Positions 1 through 12,893 of a stretch of 64,000 bases of DNA are shown here, in pieces. A program made the translations under genes and the position numbers. The DNA is from Bromus sterilis (taxonomy: Eukaryota > Streptophyta > Magnoliopsida > Poales > Poaceae): positions 373,953,016-374,017,015 of the forward strand of contig OX465597.1 in NCBI GenBank assembly GCA_950022295.1, given 5' to 3'. Each line of letters starts with the position of its first letter. Position 1 is the stretch's first letter. The notes beneath the pieces are model-generated. The model saw only the letters and a program-made list of their open reading frames with translations, was not told the origin of the DNA and did not search any database.

Positions 1-1150
1 GTGTGTCGACATCAAGCGTCGGGCCGTCGGAAGAGCAAGGAGAGGCTTCGAATGGAGGGCTATTGCATGCTCTATGCCGACTACTTCGTCGATGCTCCAC
101 TGCACAACAATAAATTATTTTGGCGCCGTTATCGGAAGAGCCGAAAGCTCTTCCTCAGGATTGTTAATGCCATCCGGAAGTTCGACAACTATTTCATTTG
201 CAAGAAGGATTGCACCGGCACAGTTGGATTTTTCTCACTACAGAAGTGCACCCTGGCTATGAGGTTGCTTGCATATAGAGATCCCGGTGATATACATGAA
301 GACTATGGACGCATGGCCGAGTCCAACACCATTGAGTGTTTGTACAAGTTCTGCAGGGCAGTGGTGGCAGTGTTTGGACCATTATACTTGCGATCACCCA
401 ATGCTGAAGACACTACTCGGATCCTAGCACAGAATGAAGCAAGATGATTTCCTAGGATGCTTGAAAGCATCGACTGCATGCATTGGCATAGAAATACTGT
501 CCATTTGCTTGGCAGGGGATGTACAAAATCACAAAAGGACGTTGCAGTGTGGTACTTGAGGCAGTGGCTACACAAAACCTTTGGATTTAGCACTCCTTCT
601 TTGGCATGCCGGGAACTCATAATGACATCACCGTCCTGCAGTGCTCGAATGCCTTTGCCAATCTTGTTGAATGTCATTCTCCTCCGATGAACTTCGAGGT
701 CAATGGGCACCACTACAACAAGGGATACTACTTAGCAGATGTCATCTATCCAAGATGATCAACGTTTGTGAAGACTATCTTAAACTCTGTGCCAGGAGGC
801 AAGAATTCCTACTTTGCTAAGTGTCCGGAGGCTTGCAGGAAGGATGTCGAGCGGGCATTTGGTGTGCTCTAATCTCGATTTGCTGTTATCCGGTACCCCG
901 CTTTGACCTGGTCGAAATCTCAGATGTGGAAGGTGATGAATTCCTGTGTCATCTTACACACCATGATCATTAAGACCGAGAAGGACGAGCCAATGTTTCA
1001 TACTGAACCATATTTCAGATAGGGTCCTCTTGCAGTTATTGATCACTAGGTACCGACAACATGGACTGTTTTCCTCAATATGCGCCAGGAGATCCGAGAT
1101 CCACAGGTGCATCAAGAACTGCAACACGATCTGGTGAAGCATCTATGTAG
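1..1150 (+). pseudogene. Harbinger-type (HARBI1/ALP1-like) transposase pseudogene
   Basis: The first 447 bases read as an open frame typical of the N-terminal half of grass Harbinger transposases (FFxLQKCTLAMRLLAY, then DYGRMAESNTIECLYKFCRAVV). After a stop the match resumes in another frame with LESIDCMHWHR near 463-490, the region of the first catalytic Asp. It continues with EVNGHHYNKGYYLAD near 695-740 and CRKDVERAFGVL near 835-870, the C-terminal block with the last acidic residue. In-frame stops occur at the ends of YLADVIYPR and RAFGVL, and the central part is shifted. The protein cannot be made. Such proteins normally cut and paste Harbinger DNA as RNase H-fold DDE nucleases with a Myb-like partner, which I do not see here. 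It could be mistaken for a host ALP1-like gene, but the terminus at 1477 argues for a transposon. Confidence 0.8.
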
Positions 1151-1477
1151 GCTCAAGGGCAATGCCTAGTTCGATGCGTTTTAACTTGTGTTTGAATTAT
1201 GAGTTTGCTTCGTTGAACTATTTGATTTGTATTGATTTCTGTGATGAACTATGTGATAAAAATTATTTTTTGTTAAATTTGTGCCGAAGTGCAATGAATG
1301 TGTGCCGGATTTGAGCCGAACCTGTGCCGAATCTAAGATGAAACTCGGACGCTAGGGGAGTGGATTTGGGGAGGCGGCTAAAAACCTCCCACGCCAAAAA
1401 TAACGCCGATAAACCTTCAAGCGACGCTATTTTCAGCCTAAAAACACACTTGGGGGACGAACAGGCTGGAGATGCTC
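1..1477 (+). mobile_element. PIF/Harbinger DNA transposon, left end outside the window
   Basis: The segment contains a degenerate Harbinger transposase and ends with GGCTGGAGATGCTC followed by TAA (1478-1480). The reverse complement, GAGCATCTCCAGCC, is the usual terminal inverted repeat of grass Harbinger/Tourist elements, and TAA fits their 3-bp target duplication. A related terminus occurs at 17587. The 5' terminus is not in the window, so the duplication cannot be confirmed. Confidence 0.75.
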
Positions 1478-1480
1478 TAA

Positions 1481-3250
1481 CCGTCGGTCACTTGCGCTGG
1501 ATAGCTAACGCACACAAGATAGTCAGTCTTTGCTGCGGACCTGGTGTAGCAGTCCAAAGGTAGAGCAATGATATGCATCAACGGAAGTGGCATCCCAACA
1601 AAATCCAACTCCCACTTGGAGTTGCCGCGCTTTGGAGAAAAGCCATCTGAAGGCATGCTCCAGGGACCAAGAATGTGCCTTTGACTGCCGAAAAGGACCT
1701 TGCTCTGTCTTTTGATAGCTTCGTCACCGTGCTCGCATCACCCGAAACATGCGAGTATGCCGTCAGCCCGTCGCCATCTTTCCCCGATTCTCCAATCTAC
1801 AATTAAGCCAGGAAAGCATCTTGCAGTTTTCAGATTGATCAAAGCTCGCAGTAATCGCCGATGGACCCACTTCAGTAGTTCAGTAATGCCCCTACAGTGC
1901 AGTTCAGTATAGCCTGAAGCGCGTGAGAAGCATTCTTCATTCTTTGACCTACTTTGGACGTGGAATTCAAAGGTTGTTATGATGGTGGGAACCGTATATT
2001 GTCGTGCAGTGGTTGAGATTGTTAAGTTAAGGATTTGTTTAGGGACTAGCATGAGTTTAAGTCGCGGACTGAATTAGTGATTAAACACACTACACACAAC
2101 CTGTGATCGTGAGTGGCTTTACACTGATTATAAATCTGTATAATCAAATTAAAGATGGTCAAATTGGAGTATAGACGACTAGGACTGCAGATAGAGTAAG
2201 CTAGAGAGGATCCATCGATCGACAGCGACCCTATATGTTTCATGAGTGGTACCTTTGCGTACGGTTTTTTCCAAAGGTTAGAGATATCGTATCAAGAGAA
2301 TCCCACACCAAACACACATCATGAATCACATTTCACTTCTTGTTATTTGGTACTATTTAACAACATGGATGATCTCACTATTTCTGTTAGATCATCAGCA
2401 TGACAGCACGCATCCCATGGTGCATTCTTCTGAATGCAGAAACATTGGTACACATGGCTACTATCACGTATGCATTTTCACCTCCAAAGTTTTGTTTGCT
2501 CTTTGGATTTCGGTAATCTACAACCTGTAATTTCAAAACGTAAGCTGTTCGGATGGGCTAAGGCTTATATGTTTAACTAGGTAAGGCCATTTTTAACACG
2601 GACTTTCAAATCGCCCGCAAATCCTTTGGACCTCCTTGTTCGGATGCAGTTTTCAATTCAACGCGGTCTGCATTTGTCCATGGACGCGCTTGTTCGTTCA
2701 TTTTTTTGCAAATCAAACGCAAGGAAGGGCGAGGAGGTTTGCAACTGTCCGCACCACCACCACGTACGAGTTCAACACCCCCGGTTCACCCAAAAACCAT
2801 CTCCGTTTGTAGCGGTTGCCGCGCATTCATGACGGTCAACTCACTATAGAGTGATCATTCACTATAGTCAGCATTCATGTCGGCCTAGAGAAGACGTGAC
2901 CGATCAGTCGAGCCAAAGCGACACGTTCTAGTCCTCGCGTATGTTCAATGCTGAAGAGATGCATTTGGTCACATTCAAACCGACTACATGTTTGCTAAAT
3001 TACCGGCATTAAACAGGCTCGACGGCTAAAAATATTACTCCACTATCCCACATTCAAATCGACTTCGGTGCCGCTATTTATACGTGCCACATAGGGCATC
3101 CACACCACATCACACCAAATTCCATTCCGTCTCCATTATCCATCTTTGCCATGACGACGAGGTCTAAATGGTTGTGGGAAAGCCTCGCGACGGAGCAGAA
3201 CAAGAGCTTGGCCGGCGTTGCAGACAACTGACAATTCATGTCGATGGATG
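1481..3250. other. intergenic, no recognisable gene
   Basis: Short open frames only, none with a recognisable domain. The composition is mixed and there are no clear terminal repeats. It probably holds degraded TE sequence. Confidence 0.4.
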
Positions 3251-4570
3251 AGGATGACAATTCAGCCATACTACAACTATCTCCTAAGGAGAATGCTATA
3301 CTAACAACACCCTTCTTAAAATAGAGGGTTTGGAGACCATTTCTCCTGTGAAACACAACAAAGCATCAGGTCCATATCGTTTTTTATGAATCTTCATTAA
3401 TTATGGGAGGTAATTTATTAAAGGGGACCTCATGTCGATGTTCCATGAGTTACACAACAAATGTCCACTCTTACTTAAGCTCAACTTTGGTAATCGACAT
3501 CCTTGCCCAAAAAGTAAGATGCGATACAAATACAATAATTTTGATGAATCTCTCTGCTCAATGTTTCAAGATTTGTGCCAAAATTGCTACAAGCAGGCTA
3601 ATAGCTTAACACACTATATGTTGCATCCAACTCAGAAGACTTTTGTGCTTGGGGAAGTATTCTTGAAGGGGTGTTAGTGGGCATGCGATCATTCATGAAT
3701 CACACACTCTAAGAAGCTTGACATAGTTATCTTAAGACTAAACTTTCAAAAGACATACAACAAGGTCAAATGACCTTTTCTGTAGCAGGCGTTGTAGATG
3801 AAAGGCCTCGACTACGGATGGTGTCAGCCAGTGTTGGGGTGAAATTTAACAATGACATCAATCATTCCTTCTAAATCACGAAGGTTTCACGTCAAGGTGA
3901 TCCCCTATCACCCATCTTGTTTAATGTGGTTGCCTGTATATTGGCTATCCTTATAAGAAGGGCTAGGAGGATGAACAAGTGGGAGAAGTTATCCCTCACC
4001 TTGTGGATGGGGAGTTTCCATCCTACATTATGGTGACTACACTATTATATTTATGGAACATGATATGGACAAAGCCATTAATATGATTTTTATCATTTTC
4101 ATGTTCGGACAATTTTCTGGATTCAACATTACTTTCACAAAAGCTAGTTGTTCTGTTTCGGAAATGCCAAGGCAAAACAACACCAATATTAGTTTTTTTT
4201 TGGTTGTGAGGTTGGTTCGCTTCCATTCAAATATCTTAGGATTTTCATTCACTTTCTTAGACTCCATAATAAATGTTGCAAGATCATTGCGACCGATCTT
4301 GAAAATCCTCAATAATTGAAAGGGTAAATCTTATGTATTATGGAGCACATCTTCTTCTAATTAACGCATCCCTTACTAGCTTACCAACGTTTATGTCATA
4401 CTTCCTTGAAATACCCAAAGGAATACATAGAAAACTGGATTTCTATACATCGACATTATTCTGACAGTGTGACAAACACAAGCGGAAGTATAAGCTCACA
4501 AGAGGCTTTATTTCTGCTGTTTCAATAGTGATAGGAAAATCGCAGAAACATTACATGCTTATAGCTCACA
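3250..4570 (+). pseudogene. LINE (non-LTR retrotransposon) reverse transcriptase relic
   Basis: Shifting + strand frames give successive reverse-transcriptase blocks of a plant LINE. A linker resembles KHNKASGP near 3345. A FKLNFGN-like and CSMFQDLCQN block lies near 3480-3600. DPLSPILFNVVA is readable near 3900-3935. A damaged YADD box reads as HYGDYTIIF near 4025-4055, and a thumb segment resembling LEIPKGIHRKLDFY lies near 4405-4450. Stops and frameshifts interrupt every block, and the YADD catalytic Asp pair is altered. Neither an intact endonuclease nor a 3' tail is visible. The copy is an old, dead fragment; the family is not identified. Confidence 0.7.
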
Positions 4571-5944
4571 ATTTCTTGTTTTGACCATGGAATAGATAGG
4601 GATGTTGCATGCATGTGTATAGCATGTCAATCGTTGTTATATGGTCGATGACAAAACTGAATCATCCTTCTACTAATAATGCAATCACGCAAATCTTAAT
4701 CAAAATAAGTCTAGGTTATGCTAGGCTAGCAATCTAGCATGACTAAAAGTGTTAATTAAGTTGCATATGTAATACATTTTTTGTAAATCTAGCTCGGTTT
4801 AGACTTAGCTACAGTTGCATGCATATATCCCATATTTTTTCAATACTTACTTACCTAATTCTTTCATGCAGTTTATCTACTTTCTTTCTATTTTATAGGA
4901 ATATGTTAATTCTTAACAAATCCTCAAAAAATCGTAAAATGGAGGATTTTTCCTAAACCGTATAGTTCAGTTTCCTTAAGCCTCCCACCATTTGGGGTCA
5001 ATCATAGACAATTGGTCACATGTGTTCAACATATGAATATATCTATAGACAGATATTGTGTGTGCAGTCCACCTACAGGGAAAGCGAAGACCTAACGAGC
5101 CATGTCCACAAAGCAAACGCCGAAGCATATATAGCTTAGATTATACCACAATAAATCGGGAAGCTTTGAGATAAAGCTCAGATTCTGTGTAATATGCATA
5201 TATAGAAATTTAAGAAAAAGCTAGCTAGAATTAGATCCCATGCACACAGACACACATGCCCATACGCATCCATCCCGGTGAAATGATCTTTGTATTGCTT
5301 AAACTGACTCGGAATTCTTTAATCTTTATAATTGCCGAGAAAAGGTTTTACCTCGCTTTATATATAACGCAACAACCAATATATAAACCGACGCAAACCA
5401 CTAACACCACACCAACACACACACACACACACATAAACACATGCACCCAAGGAAGATACATGGGTGCCAAAGATCAACAACATCACCCCAAACAACTTCA
5501 AGTATACCACAAATGGACACTAAGTAACACTATGGAGCTATTGGAGCCCTCTATCGTGAAAGCCGCTATGAAGAGGTGATGTTGAACGTCAATGAAACAT
5601 GAGCTTCAAGGCGGTGCCTTTAGGAAGGACACACTATCGGAGTGCCACCACCGCTCGATCCTAAGGATCAAGATTTTCACCTGGAGCACGAACCAGAATG
5701 GATACTTCAAGAAGGAGACGACATCCACGGACGGCGTCTCTGTCGGCCTGTACAAAGCTAGACATGCATGCTTTTGACTCAGGCAAGTCACAAATGCCAG
5801 AACCACTATCGCACACTGCCACCGAACAGAAAACACCGGCCATCGGCCACCACGCCGCCCAAACGGCTATGAGCCCATGATAGCAAGCCCGCACCAAAGT
5901 AGCGAGCTCATCCCACGAGCACCACGACTCCCACCACCCACATG
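4571..5944. other. AT-rich intergenic stretch with a short AC microsatellite
   Basis: No gene or TE terminus is recognisable. A short (AC)n run lies near 5414-5433. The open frame at 5256-5579 runs through this simple sequence and shows no domain. Confidence 0.4.
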
Positions 5945-6446
5945 CATAGTTTAAAAACCCGAATCGGTAATCCAACCGGTGAGGCTACCGGTTCAGGTCT
6001 TTATCGGCCGGATCGCTGGTTCATCGGTTCGATTGTCGGTTTTTAAGTAATAAAATAATATATATTTTATCAATATTATCAATAAAATAATTCCAGAGGG
6101 GACATCTGCGCCCTATATGGTTTGTCTTTGGATGAAATCAAGAAAAGTTGTCCTAATTCTGCCAAAACCCTAACAAAAGATGGGTTTTCTTCCTTTTCGA
6201 TTCTACCCCGAGGTTGATCGCATGAAAATGGGTCGATTGAGGGGCTATTCAGGAAACAACGTCATCGAACCAACGGTTTTCTGTGAACCGCCTGGATCAA
6301 TGATTTTTTGTGAAAACCGGCCGGTCCAACTGGTTTTTTCCGGTTCGATTGCTCAAGCGGTACGATGCGCTTAGAAACCGGTGGGATCGTCAGTTCCGGT
6401 TTTTTTTTGGTCCAACCGCCGATTTGATCCGTTTTTTTAAACTATG
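5945..6446. mobile_element. non-autonomous hAT-like element
   Basis: The segment starts CATAGTTTAAAAAC and ends TTTTTTTAAACTATG, giving terminal inverted repeats of about 13 bp. The flanking octamers CCCACATG and CCCCCAAG agree at 6 of 8 positions, compatible with a decayed 8-bp hAT duplication. Inside are several CCGGTTC and GAACCGG-like motifs in both orientations. There is no coding capacity. The superfamily call rests on the terminal pattern and duplication length. Confidence 0.5.
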
Positions 6447-8400
6447 CCCCCAAGGGACAAGACACCCTAGATCCCATCCATGGTTATAGGCGATAGACCG
6501 ACCGACAACCTTCGACCGCCAACAGAGCCTCCAACAACTGGCTTGACCAGATCATTCAGGGAGCCACCAGGTAGTGAATGATGTGAAACTGCAGAAGCGG
6601 ACCTTGTCCACGACCGACACCCCTTGTGCATGTGCCGAAACCTTTATAATGAGAAAGTAGGCTTTCAGCCCCCCTTTATAGATAAAGGAATGGAACCAAG
6701 GTACACGTCCGAACGATACAAGGTGGTGAGGTAACCCTCTTACAAAGCCGATCCTAAGATAAGTGATGCATCTACGCAACCAGCAGAAGGCATCGGCAGA
6801 ACTACACACAACCCCACGCTACATCCTAACACACCTAGGCTCCACAGCAACGCCCTCAAGAGGGAGTACGGCGCAGAGCGTCGCCGCTGCCGAGTCCAGA
6901 TGGACAAAGGTCTTCACCCGGAGCCTTGACACGAGGAGAAGAACCACGATGACGTCTTCAGGAAGAGAGCGACACCCGCGGGTGTCGCCGCCGCCGGTGC
7001 CAAGACACAAAGCTCTCACTCGGCGGCTCACCCGTGCCACCGATGCCGCTAGGGAGAGCGCGATGAGGTCAAGTTCCCAGATCCGGATCAGGGCATCGCC
7101 CTACTAGAGAGGGAATTCCCAAGCTACCCGCCGCTCCGCCACCCGTTGCCCACACAACCAGGAGGAGCCACCACCACCACCATGGTGCCTGCCGGAAAGC
7201 AACCATGTGGTCCACCATCCAGGGCCGCCGCCCCGGCATCCCTGCCCCAAGACACTGCCACCCTCCACCTCACGACGTTTCAACCCCGGTCGGACGAGTA
7301 GATCTCATTGTCCACTCAGTGCCCGGCATCAGTCCTCGGATATGGGTGACCCTCCCACTAACTGTAGGAGGCGTCGACGCATGCATACCCATTAAGCCCT
7401 CCTGGAGCTAGGCGATACGATCGTAGGACTGCCGACGGCCGCTGTCGAGACCCCTGGAGCTCGCACGACGCCAAACCGAGGTCAAGGCACCGATCAATAG
7501 GCCAGATAGCAGTGTCAGGCCACCGCCACCGCACACCACCCCGTGACGGCCCGTCCACGGAGGCACCCCAGGCCAAGGCCAGCCACTCCTACCCGGGAAC
7601 GGCCCCGATCTGCCCCGGGTCTAGATCCGGCCCGCCCGAGCACAAACCCTAGGACCAGGAACCCGGCCTAGTCCCGGGAGAAGGAGGCTGCCGCACCACC
7701 GCCCCGCGTTGCCAGGCGGACCGCAGCCGCTGCAGTCAGCACAAGCCCGCACCACCAACTCCCCCTTCGAACCGCGTCACCGAAGCCCGCGTCCCCTGCC
7801 GGCCAGGTCTGGCCGTCGCAGCGCAGGCACGCACCACCACTGAAGCCGCCCTCGGCCCGCGCCGCCCCGCAGGTTGGTCCAGCAAGACCTCTATCGACAG
7901 GCCGACCTTCGCCCAGACCCGTCACCATGCCGCCGGGCAAGCACCACCACCCGCCGCCGGAAGGGACCCAGCCCGAGCCGCCCGGGCAGCACCACCGCCT
8001 CTCTGGGCACCCACACCGACGTCGCCGGTAGGCCACCTGCACCAGACCCCGCCAGATCTGGCCAGGTTCACGACCGCCCTTCACCTCCCTAGATGGGCCC
8101 GCTGCCGCCGCTGCCGCACTGCAGCAGTACGCCGGGTGCCCCCACCAGCAGCTCGCCATCACCGCCGGGAAGCCCTGGTGCGGCCGGCAGCCACCGATGC
8201 CAGCAGCCAGCCACGGGAGCGCCCCGCTGCACTCCACGCACGCTCCTCCACGCCACCGCGCTCGCCGCTGCCGTCACTCCGGGGAGAACCACCAGATCTG
8301 GCCCGAGGTGCCAGACCCGCACCGCCGCATGCGCCGCCTGGTCGCCGTCGTGCCTCCACCCGACGCAAAGGATTTAAGGCTTTTCGGGTTTCAGTAAATT
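6447..8400 (-). repeat. GC-rich unclassified repeat, possibly a LINE-derived non-autonomous element
   Basis: Very high G+C with proline/arginine/alanine-rich frames on both strands, typical of non-coding GC-rich DNA. On the minus strand its left end reads TTTATCTATAAAGG followed by a CTGAAAGCC-like tail (about 6645-6695). That resembles the 3' end of Triticeae LINEs, such as the one at 48.72 kb here. No reverse transcriptase is present. It could instead be part of a GC-rich LTR. Confidence 0.35.
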
Positions 8401-9043
8401 CAGTCCAAATTGTTGGATGTCAATCCAACGGTTGCCCTCCTCAGCCACCACTTCTATACTTCTTCATCTTGCACCTCTTCTTCCATTCCTAGAGCTGCCC
8501 CTCAAGCCACGCCGAACCGCCTGCCCCGGACACCTGCAGCCGGTGGGCGCTACGACTGATCCAAGAACTGTTTTCAGCTGCTTGACAAATAGCAAAACCG
8601 CTATAATTAAAGTCAATCCTCGCATATTCAAATTACAACATATATATGGTCTTCATAACAATTTTTTGGGTGAGAATATAATATATTGACATAAAGCATA
8701 CATAGCATCCGGCATATATTGACAATTAAGTGAATCAAACACAGTAACACTGTATTCATTGTCTCCCATTCCGTTCACCTGACAGTATATATATTTGAGG
8801 TATACCTTGCACAGGTACAGTACTACTAGTATATACGGAGTATTTAGCAGTGCTGAAACCACGCGTGTCACACGTTGGGATACCGGATACGTTGGTGAAG
8901 TTTGAAAGTCCAAAAGATGCCGCGTCTGTGGTTAATTAAGCCCGGGATTTAAAATTCTGGAAGCGAGCGCGCACCTGCTCCATGCGCCCGGCCAGGACCC
9001 CCTCTCTAGATAGCTCCAGGTTCCGCAGGCCGCAGAGCATATG
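8401..9043 (+). promoter_or_regulatory. upstream region of WRKY gene 1
   Basis: AT-rich DNA between the GC-rich repeat and the TATA box, without a gene. A W-box core (TTGACT on the minus strand, 8611-8616) could allow WRKY auto- or cross-regulation, which is common for this family. That role is inference. Confidence 0.4.
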
Positions 9044-9053
9044 TATATATAAG
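9044..9053 (+). promoter_or_regulatory. TATA box of WRKY gene 1
   Basis: TATATATAAG lies about 200 bases before the start codon at 9252. No ATG occurs between about 9080 and 9252, so the first AUG of a transcript starting roughly 30 bases downstream would be the proposed start. An in-frame ATG at 8982 lies upstream of the TATA box and is therefore disfavoured. Confidence 0.55.
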
Positions 9054-9251
9054 TGCACAGTCACACGCTTCTCCGCAGCACTAGACAAGGAGAATCAGAC
9101 TCACCATCTCCAACACTCGAGGCCGTACCAGCCAAACGATCGATCAGCGCCGACCAACTGCGCGCCAGGGAACTTGAAGGTTTTTGCCGGGCGGCAACAC
9201 GAAGTCACGAACTCACGCCGAGAAGCCACCGCGGCTACGAGGGGGAGCAAA

Positions 9252-12200
9252 ATGGTCAGCTCCACCGGCTGCTCCAGTGGAAGCAACAAGAGACTGCTGG
9301 AACAGGATTGCAGTGGTGGCAGCCATACCCAGGAGCACGCCAAGAAGTAAGTTCAAATTTATATCATATGAACGAAATTCATATTACTTCCATAGACCTT
9401 CATGCCTGAATTTACAACATGATTTTTTTTTTGCTATTGCTAAGAATGCAATGAAATGATTTGCAACCTAGCTAGTGCTGGAGTGTTGAGACAATATGTA
9501 TTGCTTCTCGTCCTATATATATATATATGAAAATTTAAGTTCATATGGCTAGTTCTTCCGACATGTGGTATTCTCTTGTTGTAGTGTCTATTGTGTCAAT
9601 TGTTTAAAATTTAGTTTTATTCCTCAAATAGGAAGGCTCGCGTCGGCACCAGAGCAGACTACACATATGCACCGTATCATGATGGATTCCAGTGGAGAAA
9701 ATATGGGCAGAAGGTGATCCGGGGCAATGCCTTCCCAAGGTGCGTGTGCATATATACTATGTGATTATTCCTATAACTTGTCTTATCTATTAATTGGATG
9801 TATTTTAGCCTGATACACACATTCTTAGCATGGCCAAAGTCTAAACTCATGTTAATTAGGGCTTAATTCAGTTCAAGGGAATGTCATAAAAACTTTTTAG
9901 CTAGTACTATTGAAATCCTTTTTCCCTAAATAATTTGTTTGATTTATTGAAATCATACAATAGCAACCCCACAAAAAAATATAGAATAACATTTTTTTCT
10001 TTCAGAAAGGGGATAACCCCGGTGCATCATACGATACACACAACCCTTTTATTAATCATACAATAACAATATTTACTAGTCCAATGAGTTCACATAATTC
10101 AATGGAAATATTGACCTTTTTATAAGAAAAGGAGGAAAACCCCTGACCTCTAATACTGTGGGTCAATTACTTCAGTTATGCACACTTTTACGCTTGAAAA
10201 CATAAACGGATTTGGGTCAGGGTCTCATATATATAAGCCTCTAGTGACGAGACAAGACATGGTTACAACAAAGCTTCTATAATGATATGTACCTCTTACC
10301 TAATTTAAAGAAAGGAGAAAACATATTATGTACGTTAACCCAATCACTATTTTTTGAGAAAAAGAAGTTAACCCAATCACTATCGATCTCACGTACCATC
10401 GGATGCTTCCGTATCGGTTATGTGTATGTAATTGATCTCCTTTCAAGGCTTTCCCATGTTAGTTAAGTACTGCATGTTTTTAGCCTGATCGTTTGGAGGG
10501 ATTTAAGCACTTAACTAATCGTCTCACGCTAGAGAGCTACCCTTTTGGGGTATTTTAGTTGCAAGTGTGCTTCGAAGCAAAGAGACATATCTGATGCGAT
10601 GCATGTGCGGTTTATTAGATTGATCTACCATAGTAGCTACCTGTGGCTCACATCAGGTTGTGACGCTGACCTTTACGTTGTCATGTACCTAGAAACCACA
10701 TGCCTAAACTGGAATCTGCAATTAACAAGTGCAATGAACAATTTGGGAAGGAAAAAAGAAGCTAAAGCACCATCGTGCATTGAGGGAATCATAGCGTCCT
10801 GCTTTCGTGCACTCCACCAGGGTTTCTTAATTAGCCCTGAACCAGGGATAAGCTATTTAAGCTCTCCGACAATCCAGCTAACCTACTTGCTCTTTGATTA
10901 AGCAAAGTTAAAAAAAATGTTGTTGCAATGATTGTTGGGCAATTGTACCATGATATATGGCCAATTCGAACAATGAAGCTGTGCGTAAGTATTAGGCCTT
11001 CACATGTTTTCATTTGAGGAAAAGCATAATGACGGCAATCATAATTTTGTAAATAATCTCTCACCCCAGAAACATCACATATTTGCCCTTGTTAATTTTC
11101 CATCCGGATGCAAAACCAACACTGATAATATCTACAATTATCTCCAATTGTCAGTTTCTTTGCCTCTTTGGCTGCAAGGGCCATTTCCCCCTTATTTTAC
11201 CTAATATAATTAATTAGGGTTGCATGCACCCATTGATGCAGAGGCTGAGCAAAGCCTTGTTTTGTAGTACTGCCAATAGATGTAAATCATAGTTCTGTTG
11301 AAAAGAGTACTTCAATTGATGACGAAAACCAACCCCATCATGTAGTTGTTATTCAACATTGGCCAATTAACGGAGACTCAAAACCCTTTTATAGCCTATT
11401 TGGGATGTAAAATAGATCTCTTCTCAACATCCCATAGTGTATGAGACAAATATTGCATTTCGATTAGGGCCGTACCAATTCTTTTTGTGAGATTGGCTTG
11501 GGTGAAACTAAACACACTCTTAAAGCCACACTCCTAACCGCAAACCAGAAATACATAATTTATTTGAAAATTTAACACACTGTTAGAATTTTAGATTGTA
11601 AGAGATTATCATATAGTACATGCATGGAAGTCCTACACTCCCAGCTCCTCCGAGCTTTGCATGAATTTTGCACATATTCTTGTATTCATATTTGTAGGAC
11701 GACGTCATAAACACTTGGATCAACTATATAAAATGTCTTATAAAAGAAAACGGAGGGCGTATATCACTGCACGCGTGACCACCCTGGGAGGGCTATTATC
11801 CAATTTGGGTCATATGGGGTGCTACACCAATCCTAGCACCTCGGGCCAACCCTAAGAGCTTGTTCGGTTAATCCCCTTTCCTTTCTCAAGGGGATTGAAG
11901 GGGTTTGGAAAGGATTGGGGGGAGGGGGGGGTGGGTATTTTGACTTACAAGGGATTTAATCTCCCTCAAACCCCTTCAATCCACGTGGATTTACCTTAAA
12001 CCGAACAAGGCCTAAGTGAATTGGCGTCCCACATTGTGATAATCAAAGCATAAGTTCATGCATGGCAATACTACTTTGAAGCTAATGATACATGTCGGAA
12101 AGATTAACAGTTCAGATCCAAGTAGCACGATGCCAAGTGCGCATGTGTCAAGTTTTTGCGTGCCACATGCATGTCGAGTTGTCCAAAACCTCTTTCCACA

Positions 12201-12833
12201 GCATTTTTTGTTTTTGCCCGGCATGGAGTACGAACTAAACAACTCTCTCTCGTCCCATGCAGGTGCTACTACAGGTGCACGTACCACCAGGATCATGGCT
12301 GTTCGGCGAGCAAGCACGTGGAGCAGCACAACTCGGCGGACCCGCCTCTGTTCCGTGTGGTCTACACGAACGACCACACATGCAGCGGCGCTGCCGCCGC
12401 ATCATCGGACTACATGGCCTCATCGATGCACATCCAGCAGATCGCCGACGCCTCTCTGAGGAAGCCCGACACAGAGCCGGAGAGGCCGTCGCCGCGCCCG
12501 CAGCAGCCTCGCTGCGGCGGTGGCTACGCCGCCGCGATAAAGGAGGAGAAAGACGCCATCGTCTCCTCCCTGCTCACCGTCATCAGAGGCCGCAGCTGCG
12601 ACGTTGCGAAATCGGACTCTGTGCACCAGAGCTACGCTACCAATGCGTCGTTCGCTAGTAGTAACTGCTACGCGATGTCACCGCCGGTGACCGGAGGTAG
12701 CCATGAGGGTAGTAGCAGCTCTTCGGTTTCGCCCGTGGTGCTGCCGGCGCCAGATGACCTGGGATTGGGACTGGACTTCATGGTGGAGTCCCACTGGTTC
12801 GAGCCTTTGGATCTGGGTTGGTTCTTAGAATAG
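9252..12833 (+). CDS. group III WRKY transcription factor (gene 1), three exons
   Basis: Exons are 9252-9346, 9632-9739 and 12263-12833, giving 257 aa. The donors are AA|GTAAGT and AG|GTGCGT, and the acceptors ATAG|G and GCAG|G; both introns are phase 2. WRKYGQK occupies residues 53-59, preceded by DYTYAPYHDGFQ. The zinc finger is C73-X7-C81-X24-H106-X-C108, which defines group III. The second intron sits after the PR before CYYRC, the conserved position for this group. A basic KKKAR stretch (about residues 31-35) may help nuclear entry. The C-terminal half is low-complexity and acidic, ending in a WFEPLDLGWF segment that may activate transcription. The family binds TTGAC[C/T] W-boxes, and group III members often act in defence or abiotic stress. 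Intron 1 is 285 bp; intron 2 is 2523 bp and holds a MITE. No lesion is seen. The N-terminus before the domain is short, so a missed upstream exon is possible but unneeded. Confidence 0.9.
9740..12262 (+). other. intron 2 of WRKY gene 1
   Basis: A 2.5-kb AT-rich intron. Besides the MITE at 11856-12012, a segment near 9995-10060 (AAAGGGGATAACCCC followed by a TTTTATTAAT-like end) resembles a common grass repeat terminus. No coding sequence is recognisable. Confidence 0.6.
11856..12012. mobile_element. Tourist-like MITE (157 bp) in a WRKY intron
   Basis: Terminal inverted repeats are GAGCTTGTTCGGTT and, reading back from the right, GGCCTTGTTCGGTT. A TAA duplication lies at 11853-11855 and 12013-12015. 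The interior is foldback-like, with GGGGATTGAAGGGG opposite CCCCTTCAATCC. TIR and TSD fit the Harbinger-derived Tourist group. It lies about 250 bases before the exon 3 acceptor. Confidence 0.8.
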
Positions 12834-12893
12834 TTGAGTATTTGAGTGTGTGCATTCTCGCCCATCCGTTTATAACACGTACGACCTCTTTTT

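Noticed and set aside
1..1150. Host ALP1-like gene
   Set aside because: Stops, frameshifts and a flanking transposon terminus show a dead transposase.
6763..8492. Overlapping Pro/Arg-rich frames in the 6.4-8.4 kb block
   Set aside because: Same reason: overlapping frames on both strands without domains in a high-G+C repeat.
8982..9251. Upstream in-frame ATG for WRKY gene 1
   Set aside because: It lies before the TATA box at 9044 and the extension shows no protein-like features. The first ATG after the likely transcription start is 9252.
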